From NCBI GenBank assembly GCA_003249015.1, contig QBLS01000001.1:1-64000 (forward strand): 64,000 nt of DNA. Reading direction: 5' to 3'. The stretch is from Pseudanabaena sp. GTDB lineage: Bacteria > Cyanobacteriota > Cyanobacteriia > Pseudanabaenales > Pseudanabaenaceae. The notes under the pieces were generated by a model, which did no database searches, had not been told where the DNA came from, and saw only the letters and a list, made by a program, of their open reading frames with translations. A program made the position numbers and the translations under genes. How positions within the stretch are numbered: the first letter of the stretch is position 1; the number at the start of each line of letters is the position of its first letter. Below are positions 25,662-34,811 of the stretch, piece after piece.

Positions 25662-26102
25662 ATGGCTAGGATTGAAGACAGTGGGGATATCTCATTAGCT
25701 GAGTTTATTAATAATCATCCAGAATTTAATGACTTACCAATATTGGACTTAGAGGTATTCCAAGATTTACGTTTATCTATAGACGATGATTTGATGTTCT
25801 CAGATCTGGTTACGATTTATTTAAACTCGGCTGAGACATTAATCGATGAAATTCAGATAGCTCTGAATAATCAAGATGTTGGTAAGTTTAGTATCTCATG
25901 CCACTCTTTGAAATCAACTAGTGCGAGTATTGGCGCACGAAAATTATCATATCTATGCAAGTTTTTAGAGAAAACTAGTAAGACTGGAGGATTTAATAAT
26001 ATTTCTATAGGCTATTTTTACCTAATTATTAAAGAATATGATCAAGCTATAGCTAAGATTCAAACTAATGTCATTAGCTTTATGAGCAGTCCTCCGCTTT
26101 AG
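25662..26102 (+). CDS. Histidine phosphotransfer (HPt) protein
   Basis: 146-residue single-domain HPt protein. The helical bundle carries the phospho-acceptor His81 in SCHSLKSTSASIGA, matching the AHxLKGSSxxxGA pattern. A short acidic N-terminal extension (residues 1-28) precedes it. It probably relays phosphate between a hybrid histidine kinase and a response regulator, neither of which is adjacent. The nearest downstream gene is a glycosyltransferase 79 bp away, so a link to surface polysaccharide control is possible but only an inference. Confidence 0.85.
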   Translation: MARIEDSGDISLAEFINNHPEFNDLPILDLEVFQDLRLSIDDDLMFSDLVTIYLNSAETLIDEIQIALNNQDVGKFSISCHSLKSTSASIGARKLSYLCKFLEKTSKTGGFNNISIGYFYLIIKEYDQAIAKIQTNVISFMSSPPL

Positions 26103-26181
26103 CAATTTGTAGGATTCAGCCTATCCTATAGCTAGCCATCCGAAAAATTCTTCCAATTACTTAATCCAATGACAGTCTTTG

Positions 26182-27294
26182 ATGTACAAAGTTAATAACT
26201 GTGCAGCTTACTTAGCTTCAAGTGGTGGCGGTGTTAAGTCCTACATCGATGGACTAATAGCCACTTTGCCTGAAATGTATGTTGATGAGTTGATTACGTC
26301 CTTAGATGTAGATCAAAGTCAGTACCATCTCCTGCATATTCATGAAGGGGAGATGCTAGGTTATCTTGATAATTCATGTCCAGCCGTTTACACATTACAT
26401 AACCACCATCCCTACTGTCCCAGTGGCTCAAAGTATTTGCCTCGTCAAGGTGTCGGCTGCGATCGCCCAATGTCTCACTTAGGATGTATGTGGGGGCATC
26501 TAGTGGATGGCTGTGGTAGTCGCCGCCCCAAGCAAATTCGCAATAACTTCAGAAGAGCCTACAATGCCTTTCATGCGATTCAGTCGTTAGGAATTACCGT
26601 GATTGCTAATAGCGATTATGTGCGATCACAATTAATTTTCAATGGTATTTCCCCTGATCAAGTTGTCACTTTGAGATGTGGTGTAGCACCACCTAGCTCT
26701 GAGCATCATCCTCTCACCCCAGAGATTCACGCTCAGCAACGCATTCTATTTGCTGGGCGCATTGTTCCCGATAAAGGGCTGGAGTGGCTTCTCAAAACCA
26801 TGCCGAAAGTAGATAGTAAGATTCATCTGGATATCGCTGGAGAAGGTTGGGATCTAGAAAGGATGAAGAACCTAGCCAAAGCGCTGAATCTAGATAGTCG
26901 AGTAACTTGGCATGGTTGGAGCAGCGGTGAAAAATTAGAAAATTTATATCGTCAGAGTCTGGGAGTGGTTTTTCCCAGTCTCTGGCCAGAACCTGCGGGA
27001 CTGATTACCTTAGAGTCCTATGCAAGATTTCGTCCTGTGATTGCTACAGAAGTTGGCGGTATTCCCGAACATATTCGCGATCGCCAAACAGGTCTGCTAG
27101 TTAAACCAAACGATACTCAGGATCTAGCTAGTGCGATTAATAGCCTTGCTAAAGACTTCACTAAAGCTAGAGAAATGGGTATCGCAGGAAATCAATTATT
27201 CCTTCAAGAATTTACCCTTCCCATTCATGCTAAGAGGCTCCGCGAAATTTATGATCAAGCGATCGCCAAATTTGAGCAAAAGCAAATAGCGTGA
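26182..27294 (+). CDS. Glycosyltransferase family 4
   Basis: GT-B retaining glycosyltransferase, about 370 residues. The C-terminal nucleotide-sugar domain shows ILFAGRIVPDKGLEWLL and the E-x7-E motif in SLWPEPAGLITLESYA, followed by VIATEVGGIPEHI. The N-terminal domain carries a Cys-rich stretch (HHPYCPSGSKYL, VGCDRP, LGCMWG, DGCG) as in some GT4 relatives. The frame opens at TTG 26179, but the next codon, ATG 26182, is preferred. It pairs with the downstream GT2 gene, suggesting exopolysaccharide or glycan assembly. Confidence 0.9.
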   Translation: MYKVNNCAAYLASSGGGVKSYIDGLIATLPEMYVDELITSLDVDQSQYHLLHIHEGEMLGYLDNSCPAVYTLHNHHPYCPSGSKYLPRQGVGCDRPMSHLGCMWGHLVDGCGSRRPKQIRNNFRRAYNAFHAIQSLGITVIANSDYVRSQLIFNGISPDQVVTLRCGVAPPSSEHHPLTPEIHAQQRILFAGRIVPDKGLEWLLKTMPKVDSKIHLDIAGEGWDLERMKNLAKALNLDSRVTWHGWSSGEKLENLYRQSLGVVFPSLWPEPAGLITLESYARFRPVIATEVGGIPEHIRDRQTGLLVKPNDTQDLASAINSLAKDFTKAREMGIAGNQLFLQEFTLPIHAKRLREIYDQAIAKFEQKQIA

Positions 27295-27318
27295 TGGTGG
27301 CACTTTGCGCCGCCATCA
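27292..27318. repeat. Imperfect GC-rich hairpin at stop codon
   Basis: TGATGGTGGC (27292-27301) pairs with GCCGCCATCA (27309-27318) with one G:T mismatch. The first three bases are the GT4 stop codon. It is a small decayed member of the GGCGGC family. Confidence 0.55.
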
Positions 27319-27330
27319 TGCAGCTAGATA

Positions 27331-27383
27331 AAAAAACAGAGATTGTTTCGCTCGTATAGCGAGCGAAACAATCTCTGTTTTTT
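27331..27383. terminator. 24-bp-arm palindrome after GT4 gene
   Basis: Perfect 24-bp arms at 27331-27354 and 27360-27383, loop TATAG, ending in a T6 run. Good intrinsic terminator form. Confidence 0.75.
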
Positions 27384-27453
27384 AGTTTTAATGATGCTGA
27401 GCTACTTAACTCTATTCCTATATCATCTTAACTAAGTTGTTATCTAAATATTT

Positions 27454-28470
27454 ATGGATAATCATTCCCATCGATTAAGTGTTGCTCCCGTGCCAGACGG
27501 AGTAGAGAGACCCTTCTGGTCAGTGATGATACCCACCTATAACTGCGCTAATTATCTGCGCGAAACCCTCGCTAGTGTGCTGGCTCAGGATATGGGATCA
27601 GAGATGATGCAGATTATGGTAATTGATGATCACTCCACCAAAGACGATCCTGAAGCAGTAGTTAAGGAGGTGGGCAAGGGGCGAGTCGAATTTTATCGTC
27701 AGGAAGTAAATGTTGGTCATGTCAGAAACTTTCAAACCTGCCTAGAAAAGTCGCGTGGGCGAGTAGTTCATCAACTCCATGGCGACGACCTTGTATGTGA
27801 AGGATTTTATCAAAAGCTGATGATCGGATTTGAGCAACACCCTGAAATTGGGGCTGCTTTTTGCCGTCACATGATCATGGATGAGAATGGAGAAGATCTA
27901 CACGCTTCGGTTTTGGAAATGCCAAGTAGTGGTGTTTTACCAAAAGACTGGGTAAAAGAACTGATTGGATTTCAAAGAATTCAAACTCCCGCTATTGTTG
28001 TAAAGCGTGATGTTTATGAAGCTTTGGGAGGGTTTGATACGCGCTTGCTGATTGGCGCTGAGGATTGGGAAATGTGGGTGAGAGTAGCCAGTAGCTACCC
28101 CGTATGGTACGAGGCTGATATTCTGGCAAAGTATCGTAAAAGCTCTCAAAATCTTACTTCTAAAAATCTCCGTGATGGCATCGTTATTCGCGATATCGGA
28201 CGTGCGATCGCCATCATTGCTGAGGAGAATAGATGTGGCAAAGTGGATGATGCTTTAGTTAAGCATACAAAGCAAAACTGTGCTTTCTTTGCGCTCTCCA
28301 ATGCCGACTCTTTGATGAGCGCTGACGATGCCTATGGCGCTATCAATCAAATTAAGGAAGCCATCAAGTTACGCCCTAGTTTTAAAGTAATCCGATCAGC
28401 GGGAAGAATTATTTTATTAGATGGTTCCAAATTGCTATGGCGCAAATTGACTGGTAAAGCGCGTTCTTGA
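27454..28470 (+). CDS. Glycosyltransferase family 2
   Basis: 338-residue GT-A glycosyltransferase. Seen are WSVMIPTYNCANYLRETLAS, the first acidic motif VIDDHS, the metal-binding HGDD at about residue 111, and GAEDWEMWVRVASSYPV in the acceptor region. No membrane segment, so it acts on the cytoplasmic face. It follows the GT4 gene after 159 bp that include a terminator-like palindrome, so it may have its own promoter. Convergent with menA. Confidence 0.9.
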   Translation: MDNHSHRLSVAPVPDGVERPFWSVMIPTYNCANYLRETLASVLAQDMGSEMMQIMVIDDHSTKDDPEAVVKEVGKGRVEFYRQEVNVGHVRNFQTCLEKSRGRVVHQLHGDDLVCEGFYQKLMIGFEQHPEIGAAFCRHMIMDENGEDLHASVLEMPSSGVLPKDWVKELIGFQRIQTPAIVVKRDVYEALGGFDTRLLIGAEDWEMWVRVASSYPVWYEADILAKYRKSSQNLTSKNLRDGIVIRDIGRAIAIIAEENRCGKVDDALVKHTKQNCAFFALSNADSLMSADDAYGAINQIKEAIKLRPSFKVIRSAGRIILLDGSKLLWRKLTGKARS

Positions 28471-28504
28471 AGAATGTGTCGGCGCAAAGTACCGACACAT
28501 TCTT
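28470..28504. terminator. Palindrome between GT2 and menA
   Basis: Perfect 13-bp arms at 28470-28482 and 28492-28504. It starts on the last base of the GT2 stop codon and ends one base before the menA stop codon, filling the convergent gap exactly. Confidence 0.8.
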
Positions 28505-29410
28505 TTAAAAGATCAAACTAATACTAAGACAGGAACCGATCGCAAAGTGTAGAGCCACTGCAATAAATCGGCAATTGAGTAGCAATTCGGCGCGATCGTG
28601 ATTTTGACCAATAAAAGTGCAGAGTTTCCAAGCGATCGGTAAACTCACAAAAATGCTGGCTGTCCAGAGCGGGAAAAGTTGCGTCCAGATCGCCAAAGTC
28701 GCGATCGCATAAATAAATCCGCATAACCAAGGTAAAAGCTGCGCTGATCGCTTTGTTCCTAACTTCACCACAGGCGATCGCTTTCCTGCGGCAAGGTCAT
28801 CGGCAACTTGGTTAAAGTGCGAACAAAATAAAATCAGGCTAGTGATAATCCCGACAATCAAAGCGGCGGCGATACAGGCATAGTCAAAGGTCTTGGTCTG
28901 GCTATAGTAAGCCGCCGAAACCCCAAGAGGACCAAAGGCAAAAAAGCATAAAACCTCACCCCAGCCTTGATATCCCAAGCGAAAAGGAGGCGCTTGATAG
29001 ATGTAGCCCAAAAAGCAAGCGATCGCCACCAAGCTCACCACAATCGCATCTTTTTGAATCCATGAAATCGCCAATACTCCAACTAGACCCAAAATTAGAC
29101 AAGTATTGGCGATCGCCAGTATTAAATTCTTTTGACCTGTAAGATTGACAACGGAATGAGCCTTATTAACATCAATGCCAGTCTCCGCATCAAATACATC
29201 ATTACAAAGGTTTTCCCACAGCAACACCAAAATTGCCGAGCTAAGAAAGGTTAAAAATATTCCTAAATCAATCTCGCCATTTTGGCGATAGGCGATCGCT
29301 GTACCCGTAGCAATGGGGATGATCGCCACGCTATACATCGGTAGCTTGATCGCCGCCATCCATAATTTGCGCGATCGATCAGTCGTTGCCATTTCTAAAT
29401 CTTTGACCAT
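28505..29410 (-). CDS. menA: 1,4-dihydroxy-2-naphthoate phytyltransferase
   Basis: Membrane prenyltransferase that attaches the phytyl chain in phylloquinone synthesis, supplying the photosystem I electron acceptor. The first prenyl-diphosphate motif is NDVFDAETGID and the second aspartate region includes HFNQVADDLAAGKRSP; YQAPPFRLGYQGWGE is typical of cyanobacterial MenA. About eight or nine membrane segments. 301 residues, a usual length. An in-frame ATG at residue 7 is an alternative start. Divergent from crtP. Confidence 0.93.
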   Translation of the reverse strand: MVKDLEMATTDRSRKLWMAAIKLPMYSVAIIPIATGTAIAYRQNGEIDLGIFLTFLSSAILVLLWENLCNDVFDAETGIDVNKAHSVVNLTGQKNLILAIANTCLILGLVGVLAISWIQKDAIVVSLVAIACFLGYIYQAPPFRLGYQGWGEVLCFFAFGPLGVSAAYYSQTKTFDYACIAAALIVGIITSLILFCSHFNQVADDLAAGKRSPVVKLGTKRSAQLLPWLCGFIYAIATLAIWTQLFPLWTASIFVSLPIAWKLCTFIGQNHDRAELLLNCRFIAVALHFAIGSCLSISLIF

Positions 29411-29731
29411 ATTTTAAAAATAGATAACTTTAAACCTTAAAAACTCTATTTTCCCATGCCAAGCGATCTAACAATCTAAATAGAGGGCAAGGCTTCGGCA
29501 ATTCTCACTATGCAAAACTGGTTTTTTGAAAGTACATGACGCTATGCGCTTTTCAAGCAGGCGATGTACAAAGGCTTGTTTCCCCGCCTTCAGCGGGGAA
29601 ACAAACCCGTAATTCACTTTCTTCGTTGTTTTTACAAGATTAATCCCCAAAAATTAGTAAATTGTTAAGCTTTGCAAAGTAAGATGGAGTGATATAAGCA
29701 TAAAAATTAACGTTTTTGATATTGGTGGAAT
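29411..29731. other. menA-crtP divergent promoter region with reversed family C element
   Basis: 321 bp between two photosynthesis-related genes. It contains a family C repeat in inverted orientation (see 29546-29604). The promoters of menA and crtP must lie here; no known operator was identified with confidence. Confidence 0.55.
29546..29604. repeat. Family C element, inverted orientation
   Basis: GCGCTTTTCAAGCAGGCGA (29546-29564) is the reverse complement of the conserved end at 22141 and 59511. The palindrome core follows with 12-bp arms at 29576-29587 and 29593-29604. Presence in both orientations suggests a mobile origin. Confidence 0.75.
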
Positions 29732-31183
29732 ATGCGGGTTGCGATCGCTGGAGGAGGGTTAGCAGGACTATCCTGTGCCAAGTATTTAGTAGACATGGGG
29801 CATCAGCCAATCTTGCTAGAACGCAGCAACGTTCTTGGTGGTCTAGTCGCTGCGTGGAAAGATGCTGATGGCGACTGGGTAGAAACAGGGCTGCACAACT
29901 TTTTTGGCGCTTATCCGAATATGTTGCAACTCATGGGTGAGTTGCATATTCTTGATCGCCTGCAATGGAAACGCCACGCTCTAATTTTCAATCAACCCGA
30001 AAAACCTGGGGTATTGTCATGGTTTGATGTGCCAGATCTGCCTGCGCCATTCAATATCATCACCTCGATTTTGCGTAACAACGATATGCTCACTTGGAAT
30101 CAAAAGATTCGCTTTGCGATCGGACTGATTCCTGCGATCGTGCGCGGGGACAAATATGTCGCATCCATGGACAAATACACCTTTGAGGAATGGCTGCAAC
30201 TGCACGGTATCGGCAAAGACATCACCACCGATATCTTTATTGCTGTTTGCAAATCTCTCAAGTTTATTGACCCTGATGTAATATCTGCGACGATTCCCCT
30301 CCGTGCTCTCAATAAATTTCTCCAACAAAAAGACGGCTCCAAAATCGCTTACCTTGATGGCGCACCCCCTGAACGCCTCTGCCAGCCCATCGTTGACTAT
30401 GTGGTTGCCCGTGGCGGTGAAGTGCATACGGGAGCCGCTCTTAAGGAAATTGTCACTGATGCGAATGGCAATGTCGAGAAATTGATTATTCAAGGTACAG
30501 ATGGCACTCCTAGCCGTGAAATCGTTGCTGATGCTTACGTTTCGGCGATGTCCGTAGATGCTTTTAAGAATTACATTCCCGCCAATTGGCAATCCCAACC
30601 CTATTTCCAACAGCTAGAAAACCTTGAAGGTGTACCTGTAATCAGTGTCCAGATTTGGTTTGATCGCAAGCTTACCGATATTGACCATACCCTCTTTTCG
30701 CGATCGCCATTACTCAGCGTTTACTCAGACATGAGCAACTCCTGTAAGGAATATGCCGATCCCGACAAGTCGATGCTAGAGCTAGTATTTGCCCCTGCCG
30801 CCGATTGGATTGATCGCCCCAATAGCGACATTATTGACGCAACCCTCAGCGAACTTGCTAAGCTATTTCCCCAGCATTTGCCTAGCCCCGCCAAAGTTTT
30901 GAAGTCCCATGTCGTCAAGACAAGGCATTCAATTTATACTGCCACTCCTAACCGCGAACAATTCCGTCCGCAGCAAGCCACACCGATCGCCAATTTCTTT
31001 TTGTCAGGTAGCTATACAGCGCAACCCTTTTTTGGCAGTATGGAAGGGGCGGTACTTTCTGGTAAGCTAACAGCACAGGAAATCCATAAAGCAAGTCAAA
31101 AAGCAAGTAAATCTTCTGGAAGTAAAGTCCTTGGTCGAACCTCTAACCAAAACCAGTCAAATCCATCTGTCGTCAGTGCCTAA
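29732..31183 (+). CDS. crtP: 15-cis-phytoene desaturase (plant/cyanobacterial type)
   Basis: FAD enzyme converting phytoene to zeta-carotene on the membrane surface, with electrons passing to plastoquinone. The dinucleotide fold [19 protein letters not shown] is at the N-terminus, followed by [16 protein letters not shown] and [12 protein letters not shown]; the C-terminal FAD contact is [20 protein letters not shown]. 483 residues, the normal length for CrtP, with a Ser/Asn-rich last 30 residues. Its 3' end overlaps crtB, the usual cyanobacterial pairing. Confidence 0.96.
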   Translation: MRVAIAGGGLAGLSCAKYLVDMGHQPILLERSNVLGGLVAAWKDADGDWVETGLHNFFGAYPNMLQLMGELHILDRLQWKRHALIFNQPEKPGVLSWFDVPDLPAPFNIITSILRNNDMLTWNQKIRFAIGLIPAIVRGDKYVASMDKYTFEEWLQLHGIGKDITTDIFIAVCKSLKFIDPDVISATIPLRALNKFLQQKDGSKIAYLDGAPPERLCQPIVDYVVARGGEVHTGAALKEIVTDANGNVEKLIIQGTDGTPSREIVADAYVSAMSVDAFKNYIPANWQSQPYFQQLENLEGVPVISVQIWFDRKLTDIDHTLFSRSPLLSVYSDMSNSCKEYADPDKSMLELVFAPAADWIDRPNSDIIDATLSELAKLFPQHLPSPAKVLKSHVVKTRHSIYTATPNREQFRPQQATPIANFFLSGSYTAQPFFGSMEGAVLSGKLTAQEIHKASQKASKSSGSKVLGRTSNQNQSNPSVVSA

Positions 31184-32075
31184 ACCGATGGGAATGCGTC
31201 AGCCAGTTAATCTCGAAGAAGCCTACGAGATCTGTCGCTGTATTACGGCTAAGTACGCTAAGACCTTTTACCTTGGCACGATGCTGATGTCAGAGGCAAA
31301 GAGGCGAGCGACTTGGGCAATCTACGCTTGGTGTCGTCGCACCGACGAACTTGTTGATGGAATGCAAGCGGATACTACCGATGCCGAAACCCTATTCAAC
31401 TGGGAAAAACAATTAGAAGCAACCTTTAGGGGCGATCCGATCCATGCCTCTGACATTGCTCTTGCTGATACGGTTAAGCATTATCCGATGCCGATTCAAC
31501 CCTTTAAGGACATGATTTCGGGAATGCGGATGGATCTTAAATATGATCGTTACCAGACCTTTGATGACTTGCATCTCTACTGCTATCGGGTTGCAGGAAC
31601 CGTTGGTTTAATGTCGGCGGCGATTATGGGTTTTGAGACTCAAGATCCATCAATTATTTCCACGGCTACCGAAGCAGCGATCGCCTTAGGCATTGCTATG
31701 CAGCTTACAAATATTCTGCGAGACATTGGCGAAGATGCTCAGCGCGGTCGAATTTATTTGCCCCTTGAGGATTTGCAATATTTTGACTACACCGAAAAGG
31801 ACTTGCTCAATGGTGTGGTTGATGAGCGTTGGATTGAGTTGATGCAATTTCAGATCCAACGAGCGCGGCAATTTTACCAATATGCTGAGGATGGTATTTC
31901 GGCTCTATGCCGCGATGCCCGCTGGCCAGTGTGGTCATCCCTAATTTTGTATCGCAATATTCTCAAAGCGATCGAGCAAAATAATTATGAAGTCTTCAGG
32001 CAAAGAGCCTTTGTTCCTACTCGTAGCAAAGTATTAGCATTGCCTTGGGCTTGGCTCAAGTCACAAACTTCATAG
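31176..32075 (+). CDS. crtB: Phytoene synthase
   Basis: Condenses two geranylgeranyl diphosphates to phytoene, the first carotenoid step. The two Asp-rich motifs are seen: RRTDELVDG and [17 protein letters not shown], with [12 protein letters not shown] and [12 protein letters not shown]. The start is uncertain. The frame opens at TTG 31131, GTG 31176 overlaps the crtP stop by 8 nt and gives a family-like N-terminus, and ATG 31188 lies just after the crtP stop. None has a strong ribosome-binding site, so coupling to crtP translation is likely. Confidence 0.94.
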   Translation: MPKPMGMRQPVNLEEAYEICRCITAKYAKTFYLGTMLMSEAKRRATWAIYAWCRRTDELVDGMQADTTDAETLFNWEKQLEATFRGDPIHASDIALADTVKHYPMPIQPFKDMISGMRMDLKYDRYQTFDDLHLYCYRVAGTVGLMSAAIMGFETQDPSIISTATEAAIALGIAMQLTNILRDIGEDAQRGRIYLPLEDLQYFDYTEKDLLNGVVDERWIELMQFQIQRARQFYQYAEDGISALCRDARWPVWSSLILYRNILKAIEQNNYEVFRQRAFVPTRSKVLALPWAWLKSQTS

Positions 32076-32081
32076 TTAACT

Positions 32082-32120
32082 ATAAATAAGTGGCGGCGCT
32101 TTGCGCCGCCACTTATTTAT
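32082..32120. terminator. Palindrome between crtB and sensor gene
   Basis: Perfect 18-bp arms (32082-32099 and 32103-32120) around TTT, GTGGCGGCGC family. It lies in the 66-bp gap between convergent genes. Confidence 0.8.
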
Positions 32121-32141
32121 TTGGTGATATATTGCAACGGG

Positions 32142-34493
32142 TTAAGAGCGTGCAAGAAATGTTAAAACATAAAACTTGTAGCTCTCCCTGTTACTATCAA
32201 CCCATTCCACGGTGATGTTTCCTCCATACTCACTTAACATTTTTTGAATATTTAACAGACCCATTCCCTTCGTGAGTTTTGAATTTCCCCCTTTTAATTG
32301 GCATAAATAAGTAAGATTACTCAACACAGAAGATACCTGCGATCGCGTTAGTAAAGAATTAACCTTACCAATCACAATAGTAGCCCGACCATCAATTACC
32401 TTAGTTTGGACTAGCGCTGTTCTAAACTCCCTATTCTGAGCTAATCGCGCTAACAATAAATTAATAATGTACTCAAATTGTTCCCGATCAGTTTCAATTA
32501 CAGCTAGTGGGGCATCATTTTCCAGAATCAGCTTACTACTCTTGCTAGCAAACAATTTCTCAGCATTTATCGCAATATTTTTTAGTACCTCATCAACATA
32601 AAATCTTGATCGCTTATTTATCTGCAATCCCTTATTGGCTCCTTCATCTTCACAAAATGCTTCTTTGATGGACTTAGCAAGCTGTGTTCCCTCAGCAATC
32701 ATACTTTCTAGATTTGATTCAATTTGCTGTATATTTTTTAGCGTCTTTATATCTGTAGATGCTAACTTAGGAAAAATAGTATCTTCCAATTTCTTTTTAG
32801 TGAGCTTCAGGAATCCTAGAAGCGAAATCATGGGCATACTTAGCTTCTGAGATAACTCCTGTCTATCTTTATTTAGACTTGTTTCAACTAAAGCGTACTT
32901 ATTTGATTCTATTAAGTTATCAGTCTTATGTTCGGCATATACAACGATAACCTTACCTAAGAGATGGATTTGGTCTAAGTCATTGGTAATTTTCCGAAAC
33001 ACATTAGACAAAAAAGCTACATAATTCCCTTGGTAAGGAATGGAAAACTTAACTTGATAAGTTTCTTGGCTATTTACCTGCATATTTCTAACAGCTTCAG
33101 ATAGCTTTTCAGGGAACACTTCTTCGTATGTAACGCCAAGAGAATCAGCGATAGAAGTAGAAATAATTTCAGCAAAATTAGAATTAATTCTCAAAATCAA
33201 GTTATTAGTATCGAGAAAGGTAAATCCTTCACTAGTAATTTCTATAAAACTATGGAGCAATTCTCCATATTGATCAATTTCGCTATTTAAAGAAATATCC
33301 TTTGGATCAAGAACCTGCTGCCTAAATCTTCTAAATCTAGAAAGCATATGGTTTAGTGCTATTCCCAAAGCTCCAATTTCGTCATTATAACCAGTCGGGA
33401 ATCTTGCATCAAAATTATCTTGAGATACTGATAGGGCTATATCAGATATTCTAGTAATAGTTTGTATTCTCTGTCTAACTATGAAGTAAAAAATAAATGT
33501 GATTAATATTACGAGTCCCGTAGAGATCAAAATCATGTTACGGAAAATTCGATTACTTACAGATAAAGCTTTATCCTGATTAACTTCACTGATGATTGCT
33601 ATATTTAATGGTGCAAACCAGCTATAACTACCGACAACATTAACATCTGCATAATTCTTGTAAAAGCCAGCACCTCTCTGTCTTAATAGTGCATTTTCTA
33701 TAACTAAATTTGTAGGTATACTCTCCCTACTTACTACCCCTTGTAGTTCCCCAAAAATCAAAGCAGGATTTCCGTTTAAAGAACCTATCAGATAGGAATC
33801 TGTATCAGTCTTTAAATTATTGTTAATGACTAGTTGATTAATTTGGTCGGTTTTGACATTAATGAGCACATTAAATCTATTGCCTAATCCATCAAATGTT
33901 GGATTAACAAAGGCAATAACTGGTTGGTTATCTTTAATGGTTAGATAAAAGAAAGAACTAATAGAATCATCGTTCTTGCTAGTTATATACAGGTTACTGT
34001 CTCTAATCATTGTTTGGATTTTTTCGTAGGAAGAGTTTGGCTTTTGCACTGCTTCCCCATCCGCATAGGCTATTACTTTACCTGTTGCCTCAAACAACAG
34101 CATAGAGTCAATTTCCTGATTGCTTTTGATAATTCTTCCAAAGATAGATTTCAAGTTGTTACTAACTCTAACAACCTCTATTTCATTTCCTTTACTTTTA
34201 TTAAGAGCTTCGATACCCCGTTTTACGTCAGACGAGTTACTGATTTGAGAGGATGTATTTTGTTCTTTCAAGAGCCATTGTCTGATTTGCTCTTCTTGAT
34301 CAATTCTAATGTAATTAATTTTATCTATTGAAGATGCTTTCAGGTTGTCTAGATAGTTTAAATTTGAGAGATAGACGATAAATATAGCAAGTATCTCAAG
34401 GGCAATCGTAAAAGCCATGGAAGACTTAAATACTATACTTTTATGGAATTTCTTATTTAACTTTTTCTTGAAAAATCTTCTAAATAATTTCAT
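32142..34493 (-). CDS. Cache-HAMP-PAS sensor with degenerate kinase core
   Basis: 783-residue membrane sensor built like a histidine kinase. Basic N-terminus, membrane segment at about 24-44, extracytoplasmic Cache-like domain to about 315, second membrane segment 318-340, HAMP 340-393, PAS about 408-525, then a kinase-like core. The HisKA helix reads ELSQKLSMPMISLLGFLKL where SHELRTPL-type sequence is expected, so Gln549 replaces the phospho-acceptor His. The N-box is changed (NLLLARLAQN), while the G-box GMGLLNIQKMLSEYGG persists. Autophosphorylation on the usual His is therefore unlikely. It may dimerise with a true kinase or signal allosterically. Single gene, unusually AT-rich, with no response regulator beside it. 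Confidence 0.85.
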   Translation of the reverse strand: MKLFRRFFKKKLNKKFHKSIVFKSSMAFTIALEILAIFIVYLSNLNYLDNLKASSIDKINYIRIDQEEQIRQWLLKEQNTSSQISNSSDVKRGIEALNKSKGNEIEVVRVSNNLKSIFGRIIKSNQEIDSMLLFEATGKVIAYADGEAVQKPNSSYEKIQTMIRDSNLYITSKNDDSISSFFYLTIKDNQPVIAFVNPTFDGLGNRFNVLINVKTDQINQLVINNNLKTDTDSYLIGSLNGNPALIFGELQGVVSRESIPTNLVIENALLRQRGAGFYKNYADVNVVGSYSWFAPLNIAIISEVNQDKALSVSNRIFRNMILISTGLVILITFIFYFIVRQRIQTITRISDIALSVSQDNFDARFPTGYNDEIGALGIALNHMLSRFRRFRQQVLDPKDISLNSEIDQYGELLHSFIEITSEGFTFLDTNNLILRINSNFAEIISTSIADSLGVTYEEVFPEKLSEAVRNMQVNSQETYQVKFSIPYQGNYVAFLSNVFRKITNDLDQIHLLGKVIVVYAEHKTDNLIESNKYALVETSLNKDRQELSQKLSMPMISLLGFLKLTKKKLEDTIFPKLASTDIKTLKNIQQIESNLESMIAEGTQLAKSIKEAFCEDEGANKGLQINKRSRFYVDEVLKNIAINAEKLFASKSSKLILENDAPLAVIETDREQFEYIINLLLARLAQNREFRTALVQTKVIDGRATIVIGKVNSLLTRSQVSSVLSNLTYLCQLKGGNSKLTKGMGLLNIQKMLSEYGGNITVEWVDSNRESYKFYVLTFLARS

Positions 34494-34811
34494 CTTCTAT
34501 ATCTAATAGATTTTATATATCGGTAAACGTATAGTTAAGCTTTTGAGTACTGGAAACTACTCTAAATCACGATCCAGATGAAACATTTTAGCTGACTAAT
34601 TTAAATATGTATGACACTTATTGTCGTTAATTGGCAGGCATAATTCATTAGTTACATCAAATCAAAAAATATCATTATTATTTTCAAATCTGAGGTAAAT
34701 ATAGAACCTCAAGTTGAATTTGATAATCGCTATTTGTCGTAATATTAACTCAAGAAATAGCTACGCCATTTCTTGAGTTATAGATATCGCCAGTCTTTTA
34801 GAGTTTTATAT
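34494..34811. other. AT-rich intergenic region with one hairpin
   Basis: 318 bp without a gene. A perfect 12-bp hairpin AACTCAAGAAAT lies at 34747-34758/34768-34779, shortly past the stop of the glycosyltransferase gene. Otherwise nothing recognisable; the sensor gene promoter should lie here. Confidence 0.55.
34747..34779. terminator. AAGAAAT hairpin after glycosyltransferase
   Basis: Perfect 12-bp arms at 34747-34758 and 34768-34779, about 33 bp beyond the stop codon of the minus-strand gene. Same family as 18827, 51733 and 59357. Confidence 0.6.

Noticed and set aside
29468-29650. 60-codon minus-strand frame in the menA-crtP spacer
   Set aside because: Encoded by the family C repeat, which is non-coding elsewhere.
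30017-30610. 197-codon minus-strand frame inside crtP
   Set aside because: Antisense to conserved phytoene desaturase sequence; no family resemblance.
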